Assembly (NCBI GenBank): GCA_041946965.1
Contig: JBHGBM010000041.1
Span: 1 to 44,973 of the forward strand
DNA: 44,973 nt
Reading direction: 5' to 3'
Source: JBHGBM01 sp041946965
GTDB lineage: Bacteria; Acidobacteriota; Terriglobia; Bryobacterales; Bryobacteraceae
Part shown: positions 33,313-41,226 of the stretch, piece after piece
How the letters are laid out: each line of letters opens with the position of its first letter
Numbering within the stretch: position 1 is the stretch's first letter
Notes under the pieces: generated by a model
Told to the model about the DNA's origin: nothing
Seen by the model: only the letters and a program-made list of their open reading frames with translations
The model's database searches: none
Position numbers and translations under genes: made by a program

Positions 33313-33550
33313 TCAGCGGAAATTCTCGATGAGCATCAGGTCCGAGCCGAAGCCAAAACTCGAGGCAAACAGTACTGTCTTACGATCCGGAGAAACGGTC
33401 AGACCAAGTTGCGGTGTACCGTCAATCCTTGTGAGCAGGCGGCTCGTGCCGGTAGAGAACCGGTAGAACTGGAGAGAATACTGCCGGCCGTCGCCTGGCC
33501 GGCCAATGGTCTGATTGAGTTTAAACCCCGCTGGGGCCGCAGGCAATATC
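33313..33550 (-). pseudogene. 3' fragment of a kinase/TolB-type beta-propeller protein gene
   Basis: Read on the minus strand the last 75 or so residues are YSLQFYRFSTGTSRLL, then LTVSPDRKTVLFASS, then GSDLMLIENFR and stop. The pattern sLsvSPDgr-ilys...GSDLMLvENFR is the usual end of acidobacterial Ser/Thr protein kinases and TolB-like proteins carrying WD40-type propellers. There is no room or frame for the rest of such a gene (usually over 800 residues), since the beta-helix gene starts at 33657 on the other strand. It is therefore a relic. Confidence 0.65.
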
Positions 33551-33656
33551 GCATCAAGAATTCTGTGAACATTTTGCTTGACACGACACGTGTTTCGTGC
33601 TAAGGCGATACCGGGGTGGGGTCTGGGGCACGGCTTGCTTTGGAGAAAGGACCTTT

Positions 33657-35444
33657 GTGGTCAGCACCAAGTCCCCGCTTCGCCTCGCGATTGGCCTGAT
33701 GTGCGCTGTCGCGCCGGCGGTAGCTGCTGTTTTCTGCGTCAGCACGGCTCAGGACTTGCAAACGGCCCTCACCACGGCCGCGGCCAACGGACAGGGGGAC
33801 CGAATCCTGCTGGTTCAGGGCACGTATCAAGGCAACTTCATTTACGGAACCGTGGAATCCGGAGAACTCGCAGTCGAAGGCGGGTATGCCGCCGGTTGCA
33901 CCAGCCGTGTGGTGAATCCCGGCAATACCATCCTGGACGGAATGGGACTCGCCACGGTGCTCGCATTGAGCACGAATACGGCTTCCACGCTTCGGGTGGA
34001 CGGAATCACGGTTCGCAACGGTCTCGCCACGTCCGGCAGTGGCGGGGGCCTGTATCTGGGATCCGCCGGCGACGTGGTGGTCGCTAAGTCGGTGGCCGAA
34101 CAAAACCTGGCCGTGAACGGCGCGGGCGTCTGGGCATCGGCGGCCAATATCACCATCAGCGATTCGAGGTTCGCGAATAATGGGTCCGGTCAATGCTGCG
34201 GCAACGGCGGCGGCGTCTACGCAACCGGCGGTAACATCACCATCAGCGGTTCCACGATTACGGCCAACCGAGCCTACTACGGCGGCGGACTTTACGCTGC
34301 CGGCGTAGTGACGGTCAAGAATACGCTCTTCAACGGCAACACGGCTGAGTGGAGCGGCGGAGGCGCTACCATAACTGGTTACGCGCCTTCGCAGCTCACC
34401 GACAACCTGTTTGACGGCAACACTCTTGTCAACGTAGATGGAAGGGGAGGTGGGTTGTACCTTGCGGCCTACTCGGGCACCGTCCCTCCCAAAATCACGA
34501 ACAACATCTTCCTTCGCAACAGCGCAAGCTACGGCGGAGGTTTGTATGTTGAAGGCGACAGTCCCGTCTCGCTCATCAACAACACCATTGTCTACAATTC
34601 GTTCGGCGTGGCGAACCCGCGCGGCGGCGGTGTTTCCCTTTTGCTGCGGAACGAGGCCGCACCCGTAGACATTTACAACAACATCATCTGGGGGAACGTC
34701 ACGGTCGCGCCGCCGGCTTCGAGGGCGCCTCTTCCGTTCAGGCCTCCGGCTCCGAGAACCGGCGCCGCCGCGGCCAACGACCTGTACGTGGATAACGACG
34801 GCGACGGCGATTTCGTGCCGACCCCGGTGAACCTGTTCAACAACGACTTCGACCAAAGCGCCGCGGGAACCTACATAAAGATCCCGTTCCCGGTTTCCCC
34901 GACCAACCTGAACAACCTGGACCCGCTGTTTGTGGCGCCCGGCGCCGGGGACTTGCGGCTCAACGCCAATTCGCCGGTAATTAACAAGGGAAGCAACTCG
35001 GCCCCCAACCTGCCCGCCACCGACAAGTTGGGCAATCCCCGGATCGCGCAGGGCACCGTCGATATGGGCGCGACTGAATACACTCCCTGCGTGATCGGCT
35101 TGCAGTTGCAGTACCAGCCCCAGGTCCTGGGCATGACCATCGACATCGGCACGACCAAGGCCGCGCTATGGTCCACGCTGCTGGCCTCGCAATATGGGTT
35201 GCAGCCCCTGTGGAGCCAGGCCATTCCGGTCATCGATCCGCCCGTGCGCTTCCCGCTCAATATTCCGGGATTCCCGCAGATGGGCAACATCGGCATCCTC
35301 TCGGTGCTGAGCGCCTCGCCGCAGGGTCTGATGTGCTTCGATTTCGAAACCATCAACACCGGCGGCCCGGCGGGTGCGACGGTCCAACAACTGTACGACC
35401 TGGTGCGCAGCCACGGCTACCCGGTAGCTTCTCCGAAGCCGTAG
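33657..35444 (+). CDS. Exported right-handed parallel beta-helix protein
   Basis: The 595-residue protein starts at GTG 33657, which has AAAGGA 5 nt upstream; a start at 33597 lacks this and would precede the signal. The signal is PLRLAIGLMCAVAPAVAAV. Residues about 30-470 are repeats of the polymorphic/parallel beta-helix kind, with recurring GGGLY and NNxI/NTI turns (GSGGGLYLGS, YYGGGLYAAG, GRGGGLYLAA, SYGGGLYVEG, SLINNTIVYNS, DIYNNIIWGN). GTVDMGATEY near 490 marks the usual choice-of-anchor Q-like end. About 100 extra residues of unknown fold follow. Such proteins are surface adhesins or polysaccharide-binding or lyase-like proteins; no catalytic residues could be assigned. Confidence 0.8.
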   Translation: MVSTKSPLRLAIGLMCAVAPAVAAVFCVSTAQDLQTALTTAAANGQGDRILLVQGTYQGNFIYGTVESGELAVEGGYAAGCTSRVVNPGNTILDGMGLATVLALSTNTASTLRVDGITVRNGLATSGSGGGLYLGSAGDVVVAKSVAEQNLAVNGAGVWASAANITISDSRFANNGSGQCCGNGGGVYATGGNITISGSTITANRAYYGGGLYAAGVVTVKNTLFNGNTAEWSGGGATITGYAPSQLTDNLFDGNTLVNVDGRGGGLYLAAYSGTVPPKITNNIFLRNSASYGGGLYVEGDSPVSLINNTIVYNSFGVANPRGGGVSLLLRNEAAPVDIYNNIIWGNVTVAPPASRAPLPFRPPAPRTGAAAANDLYVDNDGDGDFVPTPVNLFNNDFDQSAAGTYIKIPFPVSPTNLNNLDPLFVAPGAGDLRLNANSPVINKGSNSAPNLPATDKLGNPRIAQGTVDMGATEYTPCVIGLQLQYQPQVLGMTIDIGTTKAALWSTLLASQYGLQPLWSQAIPVIDPPVRFPLNIPGFPQMGNIGILSVLSASPQGLMCFDFETINTGGPAGATVQQLYDLVRSHGYPVASPKP

Positions 35445-35462
35445 ACGCCGCGGCTGTGACCG

Positions 35463-36812
35463 CTACGGAATTGCCGCGAGGGCGCCATCGGCGATTGCCA
35501 ACCCGGAGCCGGTGGCATCCGCGCCCCAGCAGACCTGCCCGGGTACTCCGGGCGCGAGCAGGATGTTGCGGCAGCCCGCCGCCAGGGGGATGGCGCCCGA
35601 CGTGAGGGCGTTCTCCGCCTCGGTGGCCGTGAGAGCCGGCTTTTTCTGCGCCATCAGCGCCACGATGCCCGCCACGTGCGGCGAGGCCATCGAGGTGCCG
35701 CCGAGGAAGTAGTAGGAGCGGTGGCCGCTGTTGGTCTCATAGGGCCCGACCACCCAGCTTCCGGGCGCGGCCACATCCAGGTCCTGGCCCGGCAGCGCGC
35801 GGCTGGAGAACGTCGTGACATAGAAGTTGCTCGCTCCATCCTCGGGCACGTCGCGCCGCCACCACGTAGGGGTTCCGGCGGTCCACTCGCCGATCCAGCC
35901 GGATGCCGCCACGGAGATCACCGGCGGATAGGCGCCCGGATAGCCCATTCCCGCGGTTCCTTCGTTGCCTGCGGAGGCAACCACGACCACGCCCTTGGTG
36001 ATCGCGTAGTCGATGGCGGCCTTCTCCATGGCGTCAAGGGCGCCGCCGCCCAGGCTCATATTGATCACCATGGGGTAGCCAGCCAGCGGTCCGGCCTTGA
36101 GGTCGGCTACATAGACGATGCCGCGTGCGATCGCCGACGACCAGCCCCTTCCGCTCTGATTCAGCACCTTCACCGGAATGATGGTGGCTTTCGGGGCGAC
36201 GCCGTTCACCGCCACGCCGCCGAAGCTGTAGCCGATAATGCTGCTGGTGACGTGTGTGCCGTGCGAATTCTGGTCCTGCTGCCACTTGTTCGGCTGGGTC
36301 GAAACGGTTCCCTTATCTCCTCCCCCTCCGCCGAAGGAAACGCCGTACTCGGTGGCGATGCGCTCCTGGGGGAAGTATTGGCGCCAGGAGGAAACCAGCC
36401 CGGTATCGAGGACGGCGACGTACACGCCGGAGCCGTCATAGGCCACCGAGCGTGCTGAGCCGTCCATCACGTTGACGGCGTCCAGGTCCCAGGTGCCGAT
36501 GCCGTCGCTGAAATCGGGGGCGGGCACGGTATCGATCGGGACGCCTTTGCGTTCGGCGTCCGGGTTCGCCGCCGTGACGAATGGCAGCGACCGGATAAGC
36601 GGCAGGCTGCTCAAGGGCGCCTGCATGGTTACCGCCTTGAGCGGAGCCACCACGTCGCGCACGGCGCCAAAAGCGCCGAGGCTGGCCAGGATCGCCTCGG
36701 TGGGGGCCGTGTTCAAGACCACGTTGAGGCCGATTCGCTGGTTCTGTGGTGAGGCTGTCTGGACGGCGAGGGCCGCCAGTAGGACAACAGAAAGCCTGGT
36801 GAGTGATCGCAT
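35463..36812 (-). CDS. Exported subtilisin-like serine protease (S8 family)
   Basis: The 449-residue protein has a Sec signal (LTRLSVVLLAALAVQTAS). The propeptide-like region is about 25-100, and the catalytic domain covers about 105-440. The triad is D136 in VAVLDTG, H184 in NSHGTHVTSSIIG and S374 in GGTSMASPHVAG; the oxyanion N283 is in ASAGNEG. The insertion of five glycines (FGGGGGDKG) before the His motif is unusual but should be a surface loop. The frame continues upstream to 37598 as the shadow of the divergent gene; MRSLTRLS at 36812 is preceded by TTGCAC-18-TACATT ending 7 nt away. The mature enzyme is presumably secreted for peptide degradation. Confidence 0.93.
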   Translation of the reverse strand: MRSLTRLSVVLLAALAVQTASPQNQRIGLNVVLNTAPTEAILASLGAFGAVRDVVAPLKAVTMQAPLSSLPLIRSLPFVTAANPDAERKGVPIDTVPAPDFSDGIGTWDLDAVNVMDGSARSVAYDGSGVYVAVLDTGLVSSWRQYFPQERIATEYGVSFGGGGGDKGTVSTQPNKWQQDQNSHGTHVTSSIIGYSFGGVAVNGVAPKATIIPVKVLNQSGRGWSSAIARGIVYVADLKAGPLAGYPMVINMSLGGGALDAMEKAAIDYAITKGVVVVASAGNEGTAGMGYPGAYPPVISVAASGWIGEWTAGTPTWWRRDVPEDGASNFYVTTFSSRALPGQDLDVAAPGSWVVGPYETNSGHRSYYFLGGTSMASPHVAGIVALMAQKKPALTATEAENALTSGAIPLAAGCRNILLAPGVPGQVCWGADATGSGLAIADGALAAIP

Positions 36813-36819
36813 AGGGTGC

Positions 36820-36849
36820 AATGTAACCGGCGGAGGCTCCTTTGTGCAA
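36820..36849 (-). promoter_or_regulatory. Leaderless promoter of the subtilase gene
   Basis: On the minus strand TTGCAC (36844-36849) is followed after 18 nt by TACATT (36820-36825), which ends 7 nt before the ATG at 36812. The same TTGCAC -35 is found for the CDF gene. Confidence 0.5.
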
Positions 36850-36892
36850 GCAGGCGGAGGGCTACATAGTCCGTACTGGTACCCGGCTGGTA

Positions 36893-36921
36893 TTGCGGTC
36901 CAGGGGTGCCTCAAGTAGACT
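36893..36921 (+). promoter_or_regulatory. Promoter of the 197-residue hypothetical gene
   Basis: TTGCGG (36893-36898) and TAGACT (36916-36921) are spaced by 17 nt. The leader to the ATG at 36945 is about 17 nt and includes GGGAG, 10 nt from the start codon. Confidence 0.45.
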
Positions 36922-36944
36922 TGAACCGCGGGAGAAAACGTGTA

Positions 36945-37538
36945 ATGGATGATCGCTGGGCCGTCTGGCAGGCCGAGTTGAACCGGCTCACGCCCTTTGC
37001 GCAAGAGTGGCGGGAGGGCAACACCGAAGATTTCATTCGCAGCGTGCTGAACATCGCCGCGAAGAAGCGCGAACAGAGGGACGCCATCCTGGCGCTGGCG
37101 GCTGAAATCGCCGATCTGCACCTGAATTACCGGCAACTGCTGGCTTTTTTCGACCTGGAAGCCGCCACGGAATCCTGGGCCGCCTCGGCCTGCGGAGCCG
37201 CGGACGTGGAACGGGTGCTGGCCGCGATGACCGAATGGCGTGGCTACCTGGTGAAATACGGCCCCAAATTCCCGCCGGATCGAACCGGGACGAGCACGCT
37301 GGCCGCCATGCAAGAGTGCATGCGAGAGGCGCAGGAAGCGGCCGAGAGGATCCGCCCCTGCATCGATATCTTGCACAGGGCGTTTGGTTCGGCGGCCGGC
37401 CCCGCGCCGGAACCCGAAAAGAGCGCCGCGATATCCGCCCCCGCGGCCGAGGAGCTCACCGAGGCAACCCGGGCGCCGGAAGAAGAGCCGGTGATTGCCG
37501 CCGATGCCCCCGCGCCCGGCGAGGAAACCTGCGCTTAA
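36945..37538 (+). CDS. Hypothetical helical protein with acidic Ala/Pro/Glu-rich tail
   Basis: The 197-residue protein has no signal peptide or membrane segment. Residues 1-140 are predicted to be almost wholly helical (RDAILALAAEIADLHLNYR, VERVLAAMTEWRGYLVKYG, AMQECMREAQEAAERIRP). Residues about 148-197 are disordered, rich in Ala, Pro and Glu. No family was recognised. The ATG at 36945 is chosen over an earlier GTG at 36906 because it has a GGGAG and promoter in the right place. It is divergent from the subtilase gene with a 132-nt gap. A hairpin repeat follows the stop. Confidence 0.65.
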   Translation: MDDRWAVWQAELNRLTPFAQEWREGNTEDFIRSVLNIAAKKREQRDAILALAAEIADLHLNYRQLLAFFDLEAATESWAASACGAADVERVLAAMTEWRGYLVKYGPKFPPDRTGTSTLAAMQECMREAQEAAERIRPCIDILHRAFGSAAGPAPEPEKSAAISAPAAEELTEATRAPEEEPVIAADAPAPGEETCA

Positions 37539-37596
37539 CGGGCGCGGCACCCGCTCTGCCAGGATGCTGAAAACCCGGTTTTGGCCGCGGCTGCAC

Positions 37597-37644
37597 ACCG
37601 ATTCACACGGATATATTCCTTGTTTTCAATCCGTGTGCGCCGGT
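37597..37644. repeat. Hairpin element related to the 25845-25910 repeat
   Basis: 37597-37612 (ACCGATTCACACGGAT) pairs with 37629-37644 in 13 of 16 positions, with a perfect 9-bp inner stem CACACGGAT/ATCCGTGTG and a 16-nt loop. It lies between two convergent genes and abuts the stop of the small HTH gene, so it can serve as a shared terminator. Its CACGGAT and CCGTGTG cores match the longer element. Confidence 0.6.
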
Positions 37645-37818
37645 CTAGTCTGACGCGGGTGCCTTCACGTCCCCCTGCGCGTGCCGCTGGAGGTACATCT
37701 CCGCCGCCCGGATGCGGATGGCAATTCGCTCGGCCGGGATGTTCAGCGCCGCCGCCAACCGTTCGACGCTTTCACCCCGGGCGTAGCGCTCGTAGAGTTC
37801 CATGGCGAAGGGTTTCAT
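37645..37818 (-). CDS. 57-residue helix-turn-helix-like protein
   Basis: A complete small gene reads MKPFAMELYERYARGESVER, then LAAALNIPAERIAIRIRAAE, then a short polar tail to the stop at 37645. The stretch ARGESVERLAAALNIPAERIAIRIRAAEM fits a sigma-region-4/HTH pattern (helix, turn at NIP, recognition helix). The ATG overlaps the stop of the 95-residue gene (ATGA), and GGAGGT lies 6 nt before it, so translation is well supported. It may bind DNA or act as an antitoxin-like partner of the upstream protein; neither is shown. It is easily missed because of its length. Confidence 0.7.
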   Translation of the reverse strand: MKPFAMELYERYARGESVERLAAALNIPAERIAIRIRAAEMYLQRHAQGDVKAPASD

Positions 37819-38102
37819 CGTTTACCTCCCGCGTCACATCCGGCCAGCAGCGATTCGGCATCCCACGGCGCAGACTCGTCCAGCCCAGCGACGCGTTCGC
37901 AGAACTGGCGCCACTCGCGTTCGGTGGCTGCGGCGGTGAAGTCGATCTCCACCGGGCCTTCCTCATCGGACAGCCATTGCCCGTTGGGCCTGCTGAACGC
38001 CGCGGCGGTGCGGCCGCGGCTGAAGGCGACACACATCGCATTCTGGTTCGCGCCGAGCAGTGTGGCGGGTTCCACGCGCCCGTCGGAGTACCGGATCAGC
38101 AT
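37815..38102 (-). CDS. 95-residue hypothetical protein, coupled to a small HTH gene
   Basis: The protein begins MLIRYSDGRVEPATLLGANQ. The first 50 residues look like a small beta sheet (YSDGRVEPATLL, AMCVAFSRG, NGQWLSDEEGPVEIDF); the last 40 are helical (EREWRQFCERVAGLD). No family was recognised. The ATG at 38102 has GGAGGG 5 nt upstream, so the longer frame to 38249 is not used. It overlaps the following HTH-like gene by 4 bp. The pair is separated by 91 nt from the TIM-barrel gene upstream on the same strand. Pair layout resembles toxin-antitoxin or small regulatory modules, which is only a suggestion. Confidence 0.72.
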   Translation of the reverse strand: MLIRYSDGRVEPATLLGANQNAMCVAFSRGRTAAAFSRPNGQWLSDEEGPVEIDFTAAATEREWRQFCERVAGLDESAPWDAESLLAGCDAGGKR

Positions 38103-38193
38103 ATCGTCCCTCCGCGAACGATCATGAACCGAATCCGCCCCGTCCGACAGTTCCAGTCGTACGGTCCCGGTCCTAACGGTTCCAGGGAGGAGC

Positions 38194-39093
38194 TCAAGCC
38201 AGTCCGTGCTCCCGCATCTTGCGCCGCAGGAAATGCGCCGACTCGGCAATATCGCGCGGGCCGGTGGCGGGGTCCATTCCGTCTTCGATGGAGATCCAGC
38301 CGGCGAATCCCTGGGCTTTCAGGATGGCGAAGATCCGGTCGTAGTCGTTCATCCCCCGCCCGATGACGCCGTGCTTGAGGATGCCCGCGTAGCCGGCAAC
38401 CGGATGCGCCTCCAGGCGCAGCAGGTCCGCCAGCGTGCCCCCCTCGAAGTACCGGTCGCTGGCGTGCATCGTGACCACACGATGCTTCACCGCTTCGAGA
38501 ACCGCGATGGGATCCTCGCCCGCGATGATGGCGTTGGAGGGATCGTAGTTCACGCCGAAACTTGGATGGGGCGGAATGGCATCCAGCAGTTGCAGGAAAA
38601 CGTCGAGCTTCTGCGCGAATTCCGGCCAGGTCCAGAAGCCGTCCTTGTAGTGGTTCTCGAGCACCAGCGTGATCCCGGACTTTTCGGCCTCCGGCAGCAG
38701 CTCGCAGATGCACTCCGCCGCCCAGCGCACGCCCTCGTCGCGGGCCACTTCCGGCCTGCGCTGGCCGGAGAGGACGCGGCAGTACTTCACCCCGAGCACG
38801 GCGCAGCCGCGAAGGGCGCGCTTTTGCGCCTCGACCTCCAGCCGTCGCTCGCGGGCGTCCGGTCTGGTGTAGTCGGGCGAGTAGCACATCATCGGGATGG
38901 CGCGGTTCCGGCGTTCGACTTCGCGGCGGATCCGCTCCAGCTCGCTGGGATCATCGAGCGGCGTGAAGGGCGCGTAGAACTCGAGGCCGTCCACGTCGAA
39001 GCCGTCCGACATGTGGATCCAGCCGTCCACGCTCATCGTGCGGGTCACGCACATGGCTTCGAGAAAGCACTTGGGAAACGCGGCCAGCGGCAC
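38194..39093 (-). CDS. Sugar phosphate isomerase/epimerase (TIM barrel), cytoplasmic
   Basis: The 299-residue protein is an AP-endonuclease-2/xylose-isomerase-like barrel. VDGLEFYAPF, CAVLGVKYCRVLSGQ, ITLVLENHYKDG (metal-ligand Glu), FGVNYDPSNAI, VVTMHASDRYF (His) and GFAGWISIEDGM are the conserved strands. No export signal is present, unlike the relative at 4367-5212. The start is a GTG at 39093, 2 nt after the dehydrogenase stop, with GGAG in the end of that gene 7 nt before it. Together with the dehydrogenase it probably forms a two-step route for a sugar or polyol: oxidation to a keto form, then isomerisation. Confidence 0.85.
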   Translation of the reverse strand: MPLAAFPKCFLEAMCVTRTMSVDGWIHMSDGFDVDGLEFYAPFTPLDDPSELERIRREVERRNRAIPMMCYSPDYTRPDARERRLEVEAQKRALRGCAVLGVKYCRVLSGQRRPEVARDEGVRWAAECICELLPEAEKSGITLVLENHYKDGFWTWPEFAQKLDVFLQLLDAIPPHPSFGVNYDPSNAIIAGEDPIAVLEAVKHRVVTMHASDRYFEGGTLADLLRLEAHPVAGYAGILKHGVIGRGMNDYDRIFAILKAQGFAGWISIEDGMDPATGPRDIAESAHFLRRKMREHGLA

Positions 39094-39095
39094 GG

Positions 39096-40106
39096 TTACA
39101 CTCCTTCGGTGGTCAGGACGGCCTTCACGTATTCGCCGGCGTGCAGTTGCTCGAAGCACTCCCGCCAGCTCGCGAGCGGCGCCACGCGGCCGATGAGGGG
39201 CGTAATGTCAAGCTGGCCGGAAGCGAGCATGGCGATGACCCGTTCCCAGATAGGCCAGTTATGAGAGAAGCTGCCCTGAAGCGTGACGTTCTTCTGCACG
39301 ATGGGGTCGATGCTGAAAGAGAGGGGCTGCGGCCCCCATCCCACTTTCAGGATCTGGCCGGCGGGGCGCACCACGCGCATGGCGGTTTCGAGGGCGGCCG
39401 AGGCGCCGGAGGCGTCCACCACCACATCGAACTCCGCGGGACCCGGATCCGCCGCGGTGGCCTCCACGCCGAGGCTTCGCGCCGCCTCCAGCCGGACGGC
39501 GTCCGAAGGCAGGCCTGCGACCAGCACCCGCGCGGCGCCGCTCAGCTTCGCCATCAGGGCGCACAGCAGGCCGATGGGGCCCGGCCCGATCACCAGCACG
39601 TCATCGCCCAGCGCCACTCTGCCGTTCACGCACACCGAGTTGTAGGCCACGCAGCAGGGCTCGGTGAGGCAGGCCTTGATGAAGGGCAGGCGGTCCGGAA
39701 TGCGGTGAAGGCAGCGTTCCGGAACGCGGACGAAGCGCGTCATGGCGCCATCCACGCCGTAGCCGAAGCCGCGCCGGGCGGGGTCCAGGTTGTAGAGCCC
39801 GCGCCGCGCGTAAGGAGAGGCTTCGTCGATGACCGCGGCGGTCTCGCTCACCACGCGGTCTCCCTCGTGGAACAGCCGCACGGCGGCGCCGCGGCCGGCC
39901 ACGGTCCCGGCGAATTCGTGTCCCAGGATGCAGGGGTAATTCACCGGCCAGCTCGCGGTTCCCGCCCACTGGTGCAGGTCGCTGCCGCAGATGCCCACCG
40001 CGCCGGTCCGGAGCAGCACGTCGCGCTCGCCGATTTCCGGCAGCGGGACGTCGCGCAGTTCCACGCTGAACGGCGCGCGCGCATAGTTCACCACGGCGGG
40101 CATCAT
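39096..40106 (-). CDS. Zinc-type alcohol/polyol dehydrogenase (MDR superfamily)
   Basis: The 336-residue protein is a medium-chain dehydrogenase using NAD(P). Catalytic-zinc ligands are C40 in VGICGSDLH and H63-E64 in LGHEFAGTV. The cofactor motif is VLVIGPGPIGLLCALMA. The four-cysteine structural-zinc loop expected around residues 90-110 is absent; in its place is an insertion reading VSETAAVIDEASPYARRG. This is closer to sorbitol or threonine dehydrogenase-like polyol enzymes. Two adjacent ATGs (40106, 40103) are possible. It is co-transcribed with the TIM-barrel isomerase 2 nt downstream. The frame upstream to 40310 is antisense to a HAF-repeat gene and not used. Confidence 0.9.
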   Translation of the reverse strand: MMPAVVNYARAPFSVELRDVPLPEIGERDVLLRTGAVGICGSDLHQWAGTASWPVNYPCILGHEFAGTVAGRGAAVRLFHEGDRVVSETAAVIDEASPYARRGLYNLDPARRGFGYGVDGAMTRFVRVPERCLHRIPDRLPFIKACLTEPCCVAYNSVCVNGRVALGDDVLVIGPGPIGLLCALMAKLSGAARVLVAGLPSDAVRLEAARSLGVEATAADPGPAEFDVVVDASGASAALETAMRVVRPAGQILKVGWGPQPLSFSIDPIVQKNVTLQGSFSHNWPIWERVIAMLASGQLDITPLIGRVAPLASWRECFEQLHAGEYVKAVLTTEGV

Positions 40107-40142
40107 AGGCCGAAGATCTCCTCGAACGGACGCATCTACCCA

Positions 40143-41194
40143 GAATACGTCCTTGCGGGGGCCCCGGCGCAGCGCCCGGCCGCGCTCAGTTTCTCGGTGG
40201 AAGGAATCGGCCATCTCGGCGGCGGTGAAGCCAGTTACGCCTTGGGCCTGAACCGCTTCGGGGTGGTAGCGGGATACGCGTGCTCGACGATCTCGTTCTG
40301 CAACGCGCACGCGGTCACCTACCAGAACGGGACGCTGACGGACCTCGGCTTATCCGGCGGGTTCCCCGTGACCCCGAGCGTGGCGCACGCGGTGAACAAC
40401 CGCGGCGACACCGCGGGATCGGTGGAGACGGGGGCGGCCGTGGGCGGCTGCCGGGGTTTCGTGATCCTGGGAGGAAAGATCTACCGCGATTTTGACTTCC
40501 TGCCCAAGACGTTCAGCGCCGGCTTTGGCATGAACAACTGGGGGCAGGTGGTGGCTACTACAACGCCGACCTCTACAGCCCTTCGCTTCCCTTCGTGCGC
40601 CTCGCGAGCGGCGCGTGGTACGACCTGGGCACCCTGGGAGGCGGCAGCGGGACCGCCTACGCAATCAACGACCTGGCCGCGGCAGTGGGGAGTTCCATCA
40701 CGTCAACGGGACAGACACACGCCTTCCTGTGGACGCCCGCCGGCGGGATACGCGATATCGGCACGCTCCCGGGCGGCACGTACAGCGAAGCCTACGCCAT
40801 CAACATCGCGGGCGTGGCGGTGGGCCGCTCCAACCTCTCGGGCTCGCCTTATATGCACGCGTTCGCCTGGAGAAATGGAACACCCATGTGGGACCTCGGC
40901 GCCGCCGCCGAGGGCGCGTCGGAAGCTCGCGGCATCAACACCTGGGGGCATGTCGCCGGAGCGTGGACGGCGCCGGGCGGAACGTCCAAGGCAGTGCTGT
41001 GGGTGCGCGGTTACATGATTGATCTCAACCTGCTGCTGCCGGCCGGGAGCGGCTGGGAACTTACCGACGCGCGCGCGGTCAACGATTCGCTGCAAATCGC
41101 GGGGAACGGGATGCACAACGGCAAGGCGGAAGGATTCTTGCTGAAGCCGCCGGCGGGCGCCGCGCTGCCGCCGCCGGCGATCCCCGCGCAGTGA
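40143..41194 (+). pseudogene. HAF-repeat surface protein gene, frameshifted and probably 5'-truncated
   Basis: Five or so HAF repeats are readable: GIGHLGGGEASYALGLNRFG, AHAVNNRGDTAGS, DLGTLGGGSGTAYAINDLA, DIGTLPGGTYSEAYAINIAG and EGASEARGINTWGHVAGAW. The first two to three are in one frame and the rest in another. Adding one G near 40553 joins them as WGQVV-GYYNADLYSPSLPF, so a single-base loss (or a sequencing error) is the cause. No start codon with a signal peptide fits before 40197, because the divergent dehydrogenase begins at 40106. The end LLKPPAGAALPPPAIPAQ is intact. Function of HAF proteins is unknown; they are thought to be extracellular. Confidence 0.75.
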
Positions 41195-41226
41195 CGGCGC
41201 GCGCATTTCTGCGGGGGCCGAGCCCG

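Noticed and set aside
36813..37598. 262-residue N-terminal extension of the subtilase
   Set aside because: It is antisense to a gene with its own promoter, and a signal peptide starts at 36812.
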